Source of the DNA: Paenibacillus larvae subsp. larvae
GTDB taxonomy: Bacteria > Bacillota > Bacilli > Paenibacillales > NBRC-103111
Assembly (NCBI RefSeq): GCF_002003265.1
Contig: NZ_CP019687.1
Location: forward strand, 1,240,001 to 1,304,000
DNA: 64,000 bases
Direction: 5' to 3'
Below the pieces are notes generated by a model. The model saw only the letters and a program-made list of their open reading frames with translations, was not told the origin of the DNA and made no database searches. Both the position numbers and the translations under genes were made by a program. Shown here piece by piece: positions 44,487 through 53,611 of this stretch; the first letter of the stretch is position 1, and the number at the start of each line of letters is the position of its first letter.

Positions 44487-44530
44487 CATTATATATAATA
44501 ATTATTTATTTATAATTATTATATATAATG
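44487..44530. promoter_or_regulatory. perfect 19-bp AT-rich inverted repeat upstream of glutaredoxin/trxB
   Basis: CATTATATATAATAATTAT, six-base loop, then its exact reverse complement. It sits 28 bases upstream of the glutaredoxin start and includes -10-like TATAAT sequences on both strands. It could be an operator, a cruciform, or a symmetric promoter. Confidence 0.55.
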
Positions 44531-44735
44531 ACGGATTTGTAAAGACCCGAATGAAGAAGGAAATAAGCCTTTTATAATTTTGTCACATTTTACAAGGATC
44601 ATCCAAACTGTTAAAATGAGCAATTCATCAGACACGCTAATGTTGAGCACTCTGCCATCTGTTTTATGTAATTTCTGTTTTTTCTATGCTCCTATTCTAC
44701 CATAGTTTGATTCATTAAATAAAATCCACTATAAA

Positions 44736-45074
44736 CTATTTGCCCGGTGCTTCAGCAGGTATCGGGGAACCCTTCCATTCATTAATCTCCTGTGGGCGAA
44801 ACCAAATAGAGAACGAAATGTCAATATCCTTGGCTTCGTGCAAATAATGAAGCCCGAAGTCATAAAGAGTGACCGATTGTTTTCCGGATAGAATCCAACT
44901 GTCATTAGTCATTTGTATACTAACGGGAAAAACAAGTTCTTTAGTTACATTACGGACTGTTACCTTTCCCTCCAAAGTACTTTCCAATGTTTTGCCGACT
45001 TGTATAAGGTCTAGAGAAAATCCGGCTTTCGTTAATTGAAAAACGGCTTCAGGATAAGTATAAGTTTGGAGTTA
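44736..45074 (-). pseudogene. YceI-like gene lacking its 5' end
   Basis: The minus strand reads YPEAVFQLTKAGFSLDLIQV, then KTLESTLEGKVTVRNVTKEL, TLYDFGLHYLHEAKDIDISF and a normal stop. The order of beta-strands (T-EGKVTVRNVTKEL...) matches YceI-like lipid-binding proteins. A stop codon directly precedes the first residues and no start or RBS is usable for the whole piece, so about the first 80 residues are lost. A later ATG (44987) gives only an 83-aa fragment. Confidence 0.5.
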
Positions 45075-45131
45075 CTCCGGACATTCCTACCTATATCCCC
45101 CTCTTCATCCAAATATTAATTGATAAATAAT

Positions 45132-45165
45132 AAAAAGAGCGCCTCCTGTATAGAGAAGCGCCCTG
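45132..45165 (-). terminator. ilvD terminator
   Basis: GGGCGCTTCTC / GGAGGCGCTCT imperfect stem followed by TTTTTATTATT on the minus strand. Confidence 0.7.
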
Positions 45166-45178
45166 TATGAATTTTAGA

Positions 45179-46864
45179 TCAGATTTTCATAACCCCGCCC
45201 GTGCTCGCCGATGTAACAAGCTTTGAGTACCTGGCGAGATAGCCGGTTTTCACTTTCGGTTCAAAGCCTTTCCATTGCTGCTTTCTAGCGGCGAATTCTT
45301 CTTCGGATATTTGCAGGTTCAAGGTACGGTTTGCCAGATCGATGTTCACGATATCCCCGTTCTGTACAAAGGCAATAGGTCCGCCTTCTGCAGCTTCGGG
45401 AGAAACATGGCCGATGCTGATGCCACGGGAAGCCCCTGAGAAACGGCCGTCAGTGATGAGTGCTACTTTGGCGCCAAGTCCCATACCGACAATCTGGGAA
45501 GTAGGGGCCAGCATCTCCGGCATTCCCGGTCCGCCTTTAGGCCCTTCATACCGAATAATCACTACATGACCCTCTTTAACTTTTCCGTTCGCAATGCCGT
45601 AAAGAGCGTCATCCTGAGAATCAAAACAAATGGCCGGCCCTGTAAAGGAACTTCCTACGGAAGGATCAACAGCACCGACTTTTATGATGCCGCCTTGTGG
45701 TGCCAGATTTCCAAACAGGACAGACAAACCACCCTGTTCATTATGTGGATTATCCATTGGGCGAATGACGTCCTTATTGCGGATTTCATAACCCGCAACG
45801 ATCTCTTTCAGGGTTTTTCCTGTTACTGTGATACAATCTCCATGCAGGATACCTTCCCGCTTTAGCAGTTCATGAATGATGGCACTTACGCCGCCCGCTT
45901 CATGTACGTCCTCGATATGATAATCGGAAGCCGGGGCAATTTTGGCCAGGTGCGGTACCCGTTTGGCCACTTTATTGATCCGCTCAATCGGATACTCCAC
46001 TTCCGCCTCATGGGCCAGAGCGAGGGTATGAAGCACGGTATTTGTTGAGCCGCCCATGGCCATATCCAGTGCAAACGCATTGTCAATGGCTTCTGCCGTT
46101 ACAATATCCCGCGGCTTGATATCCAGCTTGATCAGCTCCATCAATTGTTTGGCCGAATCGTTTACAAACTGCTTGCGGTCTTCCGAAACGGCCAGAATCG
46201 TTCCATTACCCGGAAGGGCAAGACCGAGACCTTCAGCCAGACAGTTCATCGAGTTAGCCGTGAACATGCCGGAGCAAGAGCCGCACGTCGGGCATCCGTA
46301 TTGTTCCAGCTCTTCAAGACCAGATGCATCAATCTTGCCGGCCTGGTAAGCTCCTACACCTTCAAATACAGAAGATAGTGAAATGGACTTACCGTTCTTG
46401 TCTTTACCGGCTTTCATTGGTCCACCGCTTACAAAAATAGTAGGGATATTCACGCGGAGAGCTCCCATCATCATGCCGGGAGTGATTTTATCACAATTAG
46501 GAATACAAACCATTCCGTCAAACCAGTGTGCCGCTACTACAGTTTCAAGGGCATCGGCAATAATCTCCCGGCTTGGCAGTGAATATCGCATTCCGATATG
46601 ACCCATGGCAATCCCGTCGTCCACCCCGATCGTATTAAATTCAAAAGGAACACCACCGGCTTCACGTATCGCCTCTTTTACCAATTTACCGAATTCTTGA
46701 AGATGAACATGACCCGGAATAATATCAACATATGAATTGCAAACAGCAATAAAAGGTTTGTCGAAATCTTCTTCTTTTACTCCTGCTGCCCGTAGCAAAC
46801 TGCGATGAGGGGCACGGTCAAAGCCTTTTTTTATCATATCGCTTCTCATTTTTGTCTTTCCCAT
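45179..46864 (-). CDS. ilvD: dihydroxy-acid dehydratase
   Basis: A 561-aa iron-sulfur enzyme of valine, isoleucine and pantothenate synthesis. It dehydrates 2,3-dihydroxy-acids to 2-keto acids. Cluster/metal cysteines are visible as [10 protein letters not shown] (C124) and [11 protein letters not shown] (C197). The C-terminal block [19 protein letters not shown] is diagnostic. ATG 46864 follows GAGGGTTACAACC. It stands apart from any other ilv gene. An 8-bp inverted repeat (AATCTAGT / ACTAGATT, 46912-46945) upstream may be a control site. Confidence 0.95.
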   Translation of the reverse strand: MGKTKMRSDMIKKGFDRAPHRSLLRAAGVKEEDFDKPFIAVCNSYVDIIPGHVHLQEFGKLVKEAIREAGGVPFEFNTIGVDDGIAMGHIGMRYSLPSREIIADALETVVAAHWFDGMVCIPNCDKITPGMMMGALRVNIPTIFVSGGPMKAGKDKNGKSISLSSVFEGVGAYQAGKIDASGLEELEQYGCPTCGSCSGMFTANSMNCLAEGLGLALPGNGTILAVSEDRKQFVNDSAKQLMELIKLDIKPRDIVTAEAIDNAFALDMAMGGSTNTVLHTLALAHEAEVEYPIERINKVAKRVPHLAKIAPASDYHIEDVHEAGGVSAIIHELLKREGILHGDCITVTGKTLKEIVAGYEIRNKDVIRPMDNPHNEQGGLSVLFGNLAPQGGIIKVGAVDPSVGSSFTGPAICFDSQDDALYGIANGKVKEGHVVIIRYEGPKGGPGMPEMLAPTSQIVGMGLGAKVALITDGRFSGASRGISIGHVSPEAAEGGPIAFVQNGDIVNIDLANRTLNLQISEEEFAARKQQWKGFEPKVKTGYLARYSKLVTSASTGGVMKI

Positions 46865-46971
46865 GGTTGTAACCCTCCCCGGTAATGTTTTCCATTCTGT
46901 GATATTGATTTAATCTAGTAACGATTCAATGCATTAAACTAGATTGTACCACGGACAAGCAAAAAGTGTTA

Positions 46972-47530
46972 GCTAAATATTTTATTTTTCTCCAAAACCG
47001 TCAGCTTTCGTCCGGCAACATCCATAACAAGCTTCCCGTCACGGATTCCCCACATCCTGGTTGCAAATCGTTCGGCCAGTTCCACGTTATGAAGACTGCA
47101 CAAAACCGTAACTTTCACCTTTTGCGCAAGATACTGAAAATCTTTCATGATTTGTTCTGTTGACCTAGGGTCCAGTCCGGAAAACGGTTCGTCTGCGAAA
47201 ATCACTCTCGCCCCCTGGACCAAAGCTCTTGCAATAGCTACACGCTGCCGTTCCCCGCCACTCAGTTCTTCTACTTTCTTATAAGCTTTATCCAATAGAG
47301 GCCGACCTGCTCCAGGTAATCCATCGCCATTACATGTTCATCTCGTGGTGTTGTGCGGGTAAGAAGCCGCCATACCGGCGTTTGGTAAAATCGGCCGCTC
47401 AGAACATTTTTTACTGCTGTTTTTCTCAGATTCAGAACCGGTTTTTCCTCCAGAAAAAACCATTCTTTCTTTAATTTCAGCTTCTCCAGCCCGCTTATGG
47501 ATTGAAGTTCTTTATTGTCATGGATGAGTT
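46972..47530 (-). pseudogene. phosphonate-type ABC ATPase remnant (PhnC-like)
   Basis: The 3' half reads DKAYKKVEELSGGERQRVAI, ARALVQGARVIFADEPFSGL and SLHNVELAERFATRMWGI, giving signature, Walker B and H-loop of PhnC-like proteins. Upstream, in another frame, lie NLRKTAVKNVLSGRFYQTPV and EHVMAMDYLEQVGL, so a single-base change separates them near 47290. The Walker A region and start are absent. It is therefore doubly broken. No phosphonate permease or binding protein is nearby. Confidence 0.7.
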
Positions 47531-47957
47531 AATCCCTCAATTTTTTTATCAAATAGTAATGGGTATAGCCTCCTGCCACATCCTCGATCTGACCGAAAAC
47601 TTCAAAGCCATGCTTGATATAAAAGTCGGGTGCCTGAAAGCTGAATGTATCAAGTTTCATGAATTTGCATTGATTTTTCATTGCTTCTTCTTCAGCAGCC
47701 TGAAGCAGACGTGAACCAATTCCCTGACCGCGAACTTGCTCATCAAGTGCTAAAATGTCAATCTCCAGCCAGTCAAAGCAAATGCGTCCCAAGAGTCCTC
47801 CTACTAACAACCCTGTATCATCCTTGGCAGCCAGAACCACTTCACGAAACTGCTGAAAAATTTGGGAAGGCACATGCCGCTTATTAAAGTCGCGCAGATG
47901 ACGCAGAATCGTCTCCTTCGTTTGTTCCTTATTTTCTTCCAACATCTGAATATACAT
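47529..47957 (-). CDS. GNAT-family N-acetyltransferase
   Basis: A 142-aa acetyltransferase. The acetyl-CoA-binding motif A is LALDEQVRGQGIGSRLLQAA, followed by the KLDTFSFQAPDFYIKHGFEV motif B. ATG 47957 follows GGAGGTATCG at ideal spacing; the much longer upstream frame crosses the divergent promoter of ypdA and is not credible. Its substrate is unknown. It is divergent from ypdA. Confidence 0.82.
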   Translation of the reverse strand: MYIQMLEENKEQTKETILRHLRDFNKRHVPSQIFQQFREVVLAAKDDTGLLVGGLLGRICFDWLEIDILALDEQVRGQGIGSRLLQAAEEEAMKNQCKFMKLDTFSFQAPDFYIKHGFEVFGQIEDVAGGYTHYYLIKKLRD

Positions 47958-48174
47958 CGATACCTCCATACTTGATATAAAAAGATTATAGACTTTTGCA
48001 GGCACTTCGGCAACAGCCAAGAATGCGGCTGTACGAAACGGTTGCCTTGGCCAATAACGATTTCCTTTTCCTAGTGTTTCCCAATGACAAGACAATAGTC
48101 TTTGATTTGGCAAAAAAACAGGTTTTGCTGTACTATGGGAGTTGTAATCGAACCGACCTAAAAGGAGGATCACC

Positions 48175-49149
48175 ATGGAAGAGGTCATCATCATTGGAGC
48201 AGGCCCTTGTGGATTATCCGCAGCAGTGGAACTTCAGCGAAAACAGTTTAACCCGCTGGTCATTGAAAAGCATTGTATGGCGTACTCCATCTACCGATAT
48301 CCAACCAATCTCCAATTTTTCAGCAGTCCGGAGTTACTAGAAATCGGAGGGATTCCTTTCTCTACCCCCAATGATAAACCTTACCGGCAGGAAGCGCTGG
48401 TCTATTACCGTAATGTAGCTTCACATGAAAATATACGCATTCATTCTTATGAAGAAGTGGTATCTATTGTAAAGAAAGATTATGGTTTTGATCTGCATAC
48501 AATTAAGCGCGGAAGAAAAAAAGGAGTCTATCAGGCCAAAAATGTGGTCGTTTCCACAGGCTATTTTGATTATCCGAGTATGCTTGGTATCCCCGAGGAA
48601 GAGCTGGATAAAGTTACTCATTATTACGAAGAGGCCCATCCTTACACAGGAATGAAGGTGACAATTATCGGAGGCAATAACTCAGCAGTGGATGCTGCTC
48701 TGGATCTGTTGAAAGCGGGTGCAGAAGTTACTGTTGTCTATAGGGGCAGTGAGCTTTCCTCCAATATCAAGCCTTGGGTTAAACCGATTTATGAAAGCAT
48801 GCTGAACAAGGGACGTATCCATATGCTGTTTGAATCTTGTGTTACCCGCATAGAAGAAGCTACAGTTATCGTCCGTTCTCCTCAAGGAGAAGTACAGATT
48901 GCCAACGATTTTGTCCTGGCCCTAACGGGTTTCAGACCTGATCGAACCATGCTGGCCGAAGCCGGTGTAGATCTGGATGAAGAAGGATTTATCCCTGTAT
49001 ATAACCCGCAGACAATGGAAACGAATGTAAAGGGGCTTTATATTGCAGGTGTCATCGCTTCCGGTAAAAATGCCAATGAAGTTTTTATCGAAACCGGAAG
49101 ACTGCACGGCAAATACATTGTAAATCATTTGTCGGGAGGAGACGGTTGA
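48175..49149 (+). CDS. ypdA: bacillithiol-disulfide reductase (YpdA/Bdr)
   Basis: A 324-aa flavoprotein of the YpdA family, which uses NADPH to reduce oxidised bacillithiol. FAD motif GAGPCGLSAA at residues 8-17 carries the conserved cysteine (Cys12). An NADPH motif IIGGNNSAVDAALDL and the closing GLYIAGVIASGKNANEVF follow. AAAGGAGGATCACC precedes ATG. Its presence implies that the host makes bacillithiol. The next gene starts 6 bases after its stop, so the two are one unit. Confidence 0.9.
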   Translation: MEEVIIIGAGPCGLSAAVELQRKQFNPLVIEKHCMAYSIYRYPTNLQFFSSPELLEIGGIPFSTPNDKPYRQEALVYYRNVASHENIRIHSYEEVVSIVKKDYGFDLHTIKRGRKKGVYQAKNVVVSTGYFDYPSMLGIPEEELDKVTHYYEEAHPYTGMKVTIIGGNNSAVDAALDLLKAGAEVTVVYRGSELSSNIKPWVKPIYESMLNKGRIHMLFESCVTRIEEATVIVRSPQGEVQIANDFVLALTGFRPDRTMLAEAGVDLDEEGFIPVYNPQTMETNVKGLYIAGVIASGKNANEVFIETGRLHGKYIVNHLSGGDG

Positions 49150-49155
49150 ATTTTT

Positions 49156-49866
49156 ATGTTCCAGCGAAAAGATTATTTGGTGCGAATGATTGAAGAAATG
49201 TCGCAAATGATCGGAACTGTTATCGCCAAACTGAGAAAAGAACGCAAGCAGCAGGAAGCGCTGCAAAACCTTGAAGAGCTTCTTTCCGGGCTTCATATGC
49301 CGGGGGCCAGACTGCTCAGTTCTCTACCCGAGGACAATATGATCCAAATGATCAGCACAGGAGGTTCGATTGAACCGGACCGCCTCGCGGCTGCCGGTAT
49401 CATATTGAAAGAACGCGGGGATATTCTGGAGGAACTGGGAAACGGGAAGGAAGGCCTTAGCAGCCGGATGAAATCCTTGTATTTGCTGCTTAAATCCCAT
49501 GAACTGGGGGCAGATCCGAAAGTCATAGATTATCCTTCTGCTGTACAAGAGCTTGTCAGCAGATTAAGGTCATTCCGGCTTCCTTCCCCTACTTTGCTTC
49601 TTTTACATAAATACTATGTAGACTTAGGGCATTACGACCTCGCCGAAAATGCCCTATATGATTTGCTTGAAGCCGGAGAGAAAGATACCGGCCAATTAGG
49701 TTTTCATTTTTACGAGAGACTGCTTGGATTGCCTGAGGAACTTCTTGAATCCGGCGGTTTGCCCATTGAAGAAGTCAAAGACGGGTTGCAAACATGGAAG
49801 GAACGGCATTCCACCCCTCCGGAGACCTCTGCACCCTTATCTGAAGAGGAAACGCCAGGAACCTGA
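49156..49866 (+). CDS. DUF6483-type hypothetical protein
   Basis: A 236-aa soluble, helix-rich protein starting MFQRKDYLVRMIEEMSQMIG. The C-terminal third looks like a tetratricopeptide-like helical repeat (LLLHKYYVDLGHYDLAENAL, YDLLEAGEKD) and ends in a Pro/Thr/Ser tail. It fits the DUF6483 family of Bacillota, unknown function. It is tightly downstream of ypdA (6 bases), suggesting a shared role or expression. Confidence 0.65.
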   Translation: MFQRKDYLVRMIEEMSQMIGTVIAKLRKERKQQEALQNLEELLSGLHMPGARLLSSLPEDNMIQMISTGGSIEPDRLAAAGIILKERGDILEELGNGKEGLSSRMKSLYLLLKSHELGADPKVIDYPSAVQELVSRLRSFRLPSPTLLLLHKYYVDLGHYDLAENALYDLLEAGEKDTGQLGFHFYERLLGLPEELLESGGLPIEEVKDGLQTWKERHSTPPETSAPLSEEETPGT

Positions 49867-49965
49867 GTTCCCGGCGTCATTTCTTCGTTTTACTATGTAT
49901 GCGTTTTCACGCAATTCCGGAAATATAAATCCCCACTAAATTAATCGGTTTTTTTGAAAAAGGGA

Positions 49966-49994
49966 TTGACGAGCTTAACACAATGGGGTATACT
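49966..49994 (+). promoter_or_regulatory. metNIQ promoter
   Basis: TTGACG and TATACT with a 17-base spacer, about 57 bases before the S-box. Confidence 0.8.
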
Positions 49995-50051
49995 CCAATC
50001 ATGCCAAGCGGCATTGAAAGAAATGAATAGCTTTTTAATTTCATACCTATT

Positions 50052-50176
50052 CTTATCAAGAGAGGCGGAGGGACAAGGCCCGATGAAGCCCGGCAACCGA
50101 TTCAAGGCTGGTTATAACCGCTTGAATGTCATGGTGCCAATTCCTTCAGAACCGGATGTTCTGGCAGATGAGAAAA
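50052..50176 (+). ncRNA. SAM riboswitch (S-box, SAM-I)
   Basis: CTTATCAAGAGAGGCGGAGGGA ... GGCCCGATGAAGCCCGGCAACC ... AATGTCATGGTGCCAATTCC ... GGCAGATGAGAAAAG: the conserved SAM-I elements are present in order (each quoted run is the conserved part). It leads into a terminator at 50195-50232 and controls metNIQ, so high SAM should stop methionine uptake. Confidence 0.93.
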
Positions 50177-50194
50177 GTGGTCTATCGTTCACAC

Positions 50195-50232
50195 AGCCCT
50201 TTTTGTCTCTGCACAAAAAGGGCTTTATTTTT
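50195..50232 (+). terminator. S-box expression-platform terminator
   Basis: AGCCCTTTTTGT / ACAAAAAGGGCT stem then a T-rich tail, between the SAM aptamer and metN. Confidence 0.9.
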
Positions 50233-50255
50233 ACCCCAAGAAGCAGGTGATAAGC

Positions 50256-51260
50256 ATGATCAAACTGAACCAAATTGTTAAAACATATCAGAACGGGAAA
50301 AACATGACGCATGCCCTTCATGGTATAGATATGGAAGTAAACCGGGGAGAAATATTCGGGATTATCGGCCATTCGGGTGCCGGTAAAAGTACCCTGGTGC
50401 GCACCATTAATTTATTGGAAAAGCCCTCTTCAGGCAAGGTTATCGTAGACGGCGTTGACCTAATCGAGCTTCCAACAGCCAAGCTTCAGCAGGAGCGCAG
50501 AAAAATCGGAATGATCTTTCAGCATTTCAATCTGCTTTCTTCCGCTACGGTTGCCGATAATATAGCATTTCCCCTTAAGCTGGCCAAAACACCCAAAACA
50601 GTCATTCAGAAAAAAGTGAACGAATTGCTTGATCTGGTCGGGCTTACAGGACAAGGAAACAAGTATCCGTCCCAACTGTCCGGTGGCCAAAAGCAGCGTG
50701 TGGGGATTGCCAGAGCTCTTGCCAACGATCCAAAGGTGCTTCTTTGTGACGAAGCTACCTCTGCCCTGGACCCGCAAACTACGAATTCGATTTTGAATTT
50801 GCTGCTGGATATCAACAAGAAACTGCATTTAACCATCGTCCTGATTACTCATGAAATGCACGTAATCCGTTCAATCTGCGACCGTGTTGCTGTTATTCAT
50901 GACGGGCGTCTCGTTGAGCAGGGGGCTGTTGTGGAAGTGTTCCTGAAACCGCAGCATCCCGTTACCAAACAATTTATTGAGCAAATCTCCGATCCGGTTG
51001 ACTTTCACCGGGAAGAGGCGAATTTGGAATTATCCGCATTTATCAAGATTAACTTTCTTGGAGAATCCACTTATGCCCCGATCCTGTCAGATGCCGTTCA
51101 GCAATCCGGGGCTGCATTCTCAATTTTGCATGGTACAATCTCCAAAATGAAAGATACACCCTATGGCCAATTGTTTGTCCGCCTGGATGGAAGCCTGGAG
51201 GCCCGTGAAGCTACTATTCACACTTTGCGCGACCGTGGCCTGGAAGTGGAGGTGCTATAA
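50256..51260 (+). CDS. metN: methionine ABC transporter, ATPase
   Basis: A 334-aa ATP-binding subunit of the D/L-methionine importer. Walker A is GHSGAGKST, the signature LSGGQKQRVGIARAL, Walker B VLLCDEAT, and a C-terminal NIL domain (about 250-334) binds methionine for feedback inhibition. ATG 50256 with GCAGGTGATAAGC is preferred over GTG 50247. It is first in the S-box-controlled metN-metI-metQ operon; metI starts 4 bases after it. Confidence 0.93.
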   Translation: MIKLNQIVKTYQNGKNMTHALHGIDMEVNRGEIFGIIGHSGAGKSTLVRTINLLEKPSSGKVIVDGVDLIELPTAKLQQERRKIGMIFQHFNLLSSATVADNIAFPLKLAKTPKTVIQKKVNELLDLVGLTGQGNKYPSQLSGGQKQRVGIARALANDPKVLLCDEATSALDPQTTNSILNLLLDINKKLHLTIVLITHEMHVIRSICDRVAVIHDGRLVEQGAVVEVFLKPQHPVTKQFIEQISDPVDFHREEANLELSAFIKINFLGESTYAPILSDAVQQSGAAFSILHGTISKMKDTPYGQLFVRLDGSLEAREATIHTLRDRGLEVEVL

Positions 51261-51263
51261 GAA

Positions 51264-51923
51264 ATGGATTTCAGCCATATTCAATGGGATGAGATAAGTA
51301 AAGCTACGGTACAGACGATGACTATGCTGGGAATATCCATCCTGTTCACATTCATCATCGGACTCCCGTTAGGAATACTCCTTTATATTACGTCGAAGGG
51401 CAACTTCCTGCAAAACCGTTTCATCTATTCGATTCTTTCGGTCGTTGTCAATATTTTGCGTTCGGTTCCTTTTGTCATCTTAATGATCGCCATGATCCCT
51501 TTGACCAAAATACTGGTTGGAAAATCAATCGACGTACAAGGAACCATTCCTCCGCTAGTTGTTGCTGCGGCTCCTTTCTTCGCCCGTCTGGTCGAGACCT
51601 CACTGCGTGAAGTAGACCGGGGAGTAATCGAAGCCGCCCAATCGATGGGAGCATCCTACCGTCAGATTATTTTCCGGGTGCTTCTGCCCGAATCTTTATC
51701 AGGACTTATTGCAGGCATCACCATAACTACTGTCTCGCTTGTTTCCTACACCGCTATGGCCGGATTAATCGGTGGCGGAGGACTTGGGGACCTGGCAATC
51801 AGATACGGCTACCAGCGCTTTGATACGGCCGTCATGCTTGTCACGATCGTCATCTTGTTAATTCTGGTTCAAATTTTGCAGATGATCGGAGACCGATTAG
51901 TTCTTCGCTTCAGCCGCAAGTAA
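51264..51923 (+). CDS. metI: methionine ABC transporter, permease
   Basis: A 219-aa membrane subunit with five to six helices and the ABC-permease EAA-type loop (GVIEAAQSMGASYRQIIFRV). The start has LGISILFTFIIGLPLGILLY and the end GLGDLAIRYGYQRFDTAVML, both as in MetI. It forms the homodimeric pore that works with metN and the metQ lipoprotein on either side of it in the operon. Confidence 0.93.
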   Translation: MDFSHIQWDEISKATVQTMTMLGISILFTFIIGLPLGILLYITSKGNFLQNRFIYSILSVVVNILRSVPFVILMIAMIPLTKILVGKSIDVQGTIPPLVVAAAPFFARLVETSLREVDRGVIEAAQSMGASYRQIIFRVLLPESLSGLIAGITITTVSLVSYTAMAGLIGGGGLGDLAIRYGYQRFDTAVMLVTIVILLILVQILQMIGDRLVLRFSRK

Positions 51924-51991
51924 ACAAATAGAAGCCGAATCAATTTCAATTGATTCAATCATTGATTAAAAGAAAAATAGGAGGGTTCAAC

Positions 51992-52819
51992 ATGAAAAAA
52001 GCCATTCTGCTTGCATTAACATTCATTTTAGCCATAGGTCTAAGCGCATGCGGCAAGAAAGACGAGGCTAACAATTCTCAAGAAGGAAGTTCTTCCTCTA
52101 CCACAAAGCTGGTTGTAGGGGCTACTTCAAATCCCCATGCTGAAATTTTAAATGCTGTAAAAGACAAATTGAAAGCCGAAGGCGTTGAGTTGGATGTGAA
52201 AGAGTTCAACGATTATGTGCAGCCTAACGTCCAGTTAGATGAAAAACAATTGGATGCCAACTTCTATCAGCACACACCATATCTGGATGATTTCAATAAA
52301 CAAAAAGGGACAAAGCTGGTTAAAGTTGTTCCTGTTCATATTGAACCTTTTGGCGCCTACTCCAAAAAAATTAAAAATATCAGTGAACTGAAAGACGGCG
52401 CAAATGTTGCCATTCCGAATGACGCCACTAACCTGGGACGCGCACTTGCCCTGCTTGAGAAAAATGGTCTGATTAAGCTGAAAGACGGCGTTGGCATCAG
52501 CGGCACAGTAAAAGATATTACGGAAAACAAGAAAAATCTGAATTTCAAAGAAATGGAAGCAGCCATGCTGCCGCGTGTAGTAGATGAAGTGGACCTTGCT
52601 CTGATTAATACTAACTATGCGCTTCAGGCTAAATTGGATCCGGGTAAAGATGCTCTTTTAATAGAGGATAAAGATTCTCCATACGCTAACATTCTTGTAG
52701 CCCGTGAAGACAACAAAGATTCAGAAGCGATTAAAAAGCTTGCTAATGCCTTGAACTCCGAAGATGCGAAGAAATTCATCGAAGATAAATATAAGGGACA
52801 AATCCTCCCGGCTTTCTAA
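51992..52819 (+). CDS. metQ: methionine-binding lipoprotein
   Basis: A 275-aa substrate-binding lipoprotein. The signal sequence with lipobox LSAC (around residues 15-18) would tether it to the outer face of the membrane. The NlpA/MetQ domain follows (VVGATSNPHAEILNAV, QLDANFYQHTPYLDDF, ALINTNYALQAKLDP). ATG 51992 follows TAGGAGGGTTCAAC; an earlier in-frame ATG at 51950 is not supported. It is the last gene of the operon and is followed by a strong terminator. Confidence 0.93.
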   Translation: MKKAILLALTFILAIGLSACGKKDEANNSQEGSSSSTTKLVVGATSNPHAEILNAVKDKLKAEGVELDVKEFNDYVQPNVQLDEKQLDANFYQHTPYLDDFNKQKGTKLVKVVPVHIEPFGAYSKKIKNISELKDGANVAIPNDATNLGRALALLEKNGLIKLKDGVGISGTVKDITENKKNLNFKEMEAAMLPRVVDEVDLALINTNYALQAKLDPGKDALLIEDKDSPYANILVAREDNKDSEAIKKLANALNSEDAKKFIEDKYKGQILPAF

Positions 52820-52850
52820 ATTCTCAATCAACACTTGCTCCAGCAGATTG

Positions 52851-52899
52851 AAAACCAATACCTCCCCTCTCTTACGAGAAGGGGGAGTATTGGTTTTTT
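52851..52899 (+). terminator. metNIQ terminator
   Basis: AAAACCAATAC-CTCCCC-TCTC / GAGA-GGGGGAG-TATTGGTTTTTT long near-perfect stem. Confidence 0.9.
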
Positions 52900-52934
52900 A
52901 TAAAAGAGCTCCTTGAACTGAATGCCGGTATCAT

Positions 52935-53118
52935 TACCGGAAACCTTTAATAAACTCTACGGCCATTCTGATATCTTCGGGCAGGATTTTGGCCGTTCCC
53001 TCTTACCGTTCAAATCACTGACGGTAACAAGATCCGCATACTCATTGTTGACATAGGACTGCAAATACATCTGAGAAATTGAGCCTGAACCGATGACACC
53101 TATTTTCAGCTTCTCCAT
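52935..53118 (-). pseudogene. 5' fragment of a Gfo/Idh/MocA oxidoreductase
   Basis: GGAG precedes ATG 53118: MEKLKIGVIGSGSISQMYLQ, then SYVNNEYADLVTVSDLN, the NAD(P)-binding start of a Gfo/Idh/MocA dehydrogenase. It then shifts frame and runs out after about 60 codons (a shifted tail ILPEDIRMAVEFIKG is just visible). The catalytic domain is missing. Confidence 0.65.
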
Positions 53119-53257
53119 CCCAGGCGACTCCTTCTTTTAATTCTTTTCCCTTTCCATCTCTACACGAATCTTTTTGTCCTGAAAATACTTCCAATTCGAA
53201 CAGATGTTTGGTATAATTAAACCAAACAAACGTTCTCATATAAGGAGGTTTGCTGCT

Positions 53258-53557
53258 GTGAATACATGTCGTAATTATCGCTTCATTGAGAGAGATTATT
53301 GGGTGAAGAAGGTACTGTCTGGCAGCGAGCATTTGCATCCGGAACAAGTGGAACAGATGATGGATGACATGGAGAACGACTGGCAAGATCTCACCTTTCG
53401 TTTTTGCCCCGATGGATCGGTTACAATCATAGATAATCATACCAATCAACGTGTCTCCCCACGTGATCTTAGCGGAGCCGTGCTTGACTTTTATATCCGG
53501 AAGCGGATCGAATTTATCCGGGTCAGCCTGGAAGAAAAAATCCTGCAGTATGCCTAA
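53258..53557 (+). CDS. hypothetical protein, 99 aa
   Basis: A small soluble protein starting at GTG 53258 behind TAAGGAGG: MNTCRNYRFIERDYWVKKVL, then EQVEQMMDDMENDWQDLTFR and DLSGAVLDFYIRKRIEFIRV. It is mixed alpha/beta and acidic. A -10-like TATAAT at 53212 suggests its own promoter. No family recognised. A terminator follows. Confidence 0.55.
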   Translation: MNTCRNYRFIERDYWVKKVLSGSEHLHPEQVEQMMDDMENDWQDLTFRFCPDGSVTIIDNHTNQRVSPRDLSGAVLDFYIRKRIEFIRVSLEEKILQYA

Positions 53558-53580
53558 TGGGCATCCTGCAGGATTTTTTC
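53535..53580. terminator. bidirectional terminator
   Basis: AAAAAATCCTGCAG-ATGCC / GGGCAT-CTGCAGGATTTTTT stem between converging genes; the left arm overlaps the last codons of the 99-aa gene. Confidence 0.85.
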
Positions 53581-53611
53581 AGGTTGCAGATTAAAGCAAC
53601 TCTCTCTTTGT

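Noticed and set aside
47958-48194. N-terminal extension of the GNAT gene
   Set aside because: It crosses the divergent ypdA start; an ideal GGAGG-spaced ATG exists at 47957.
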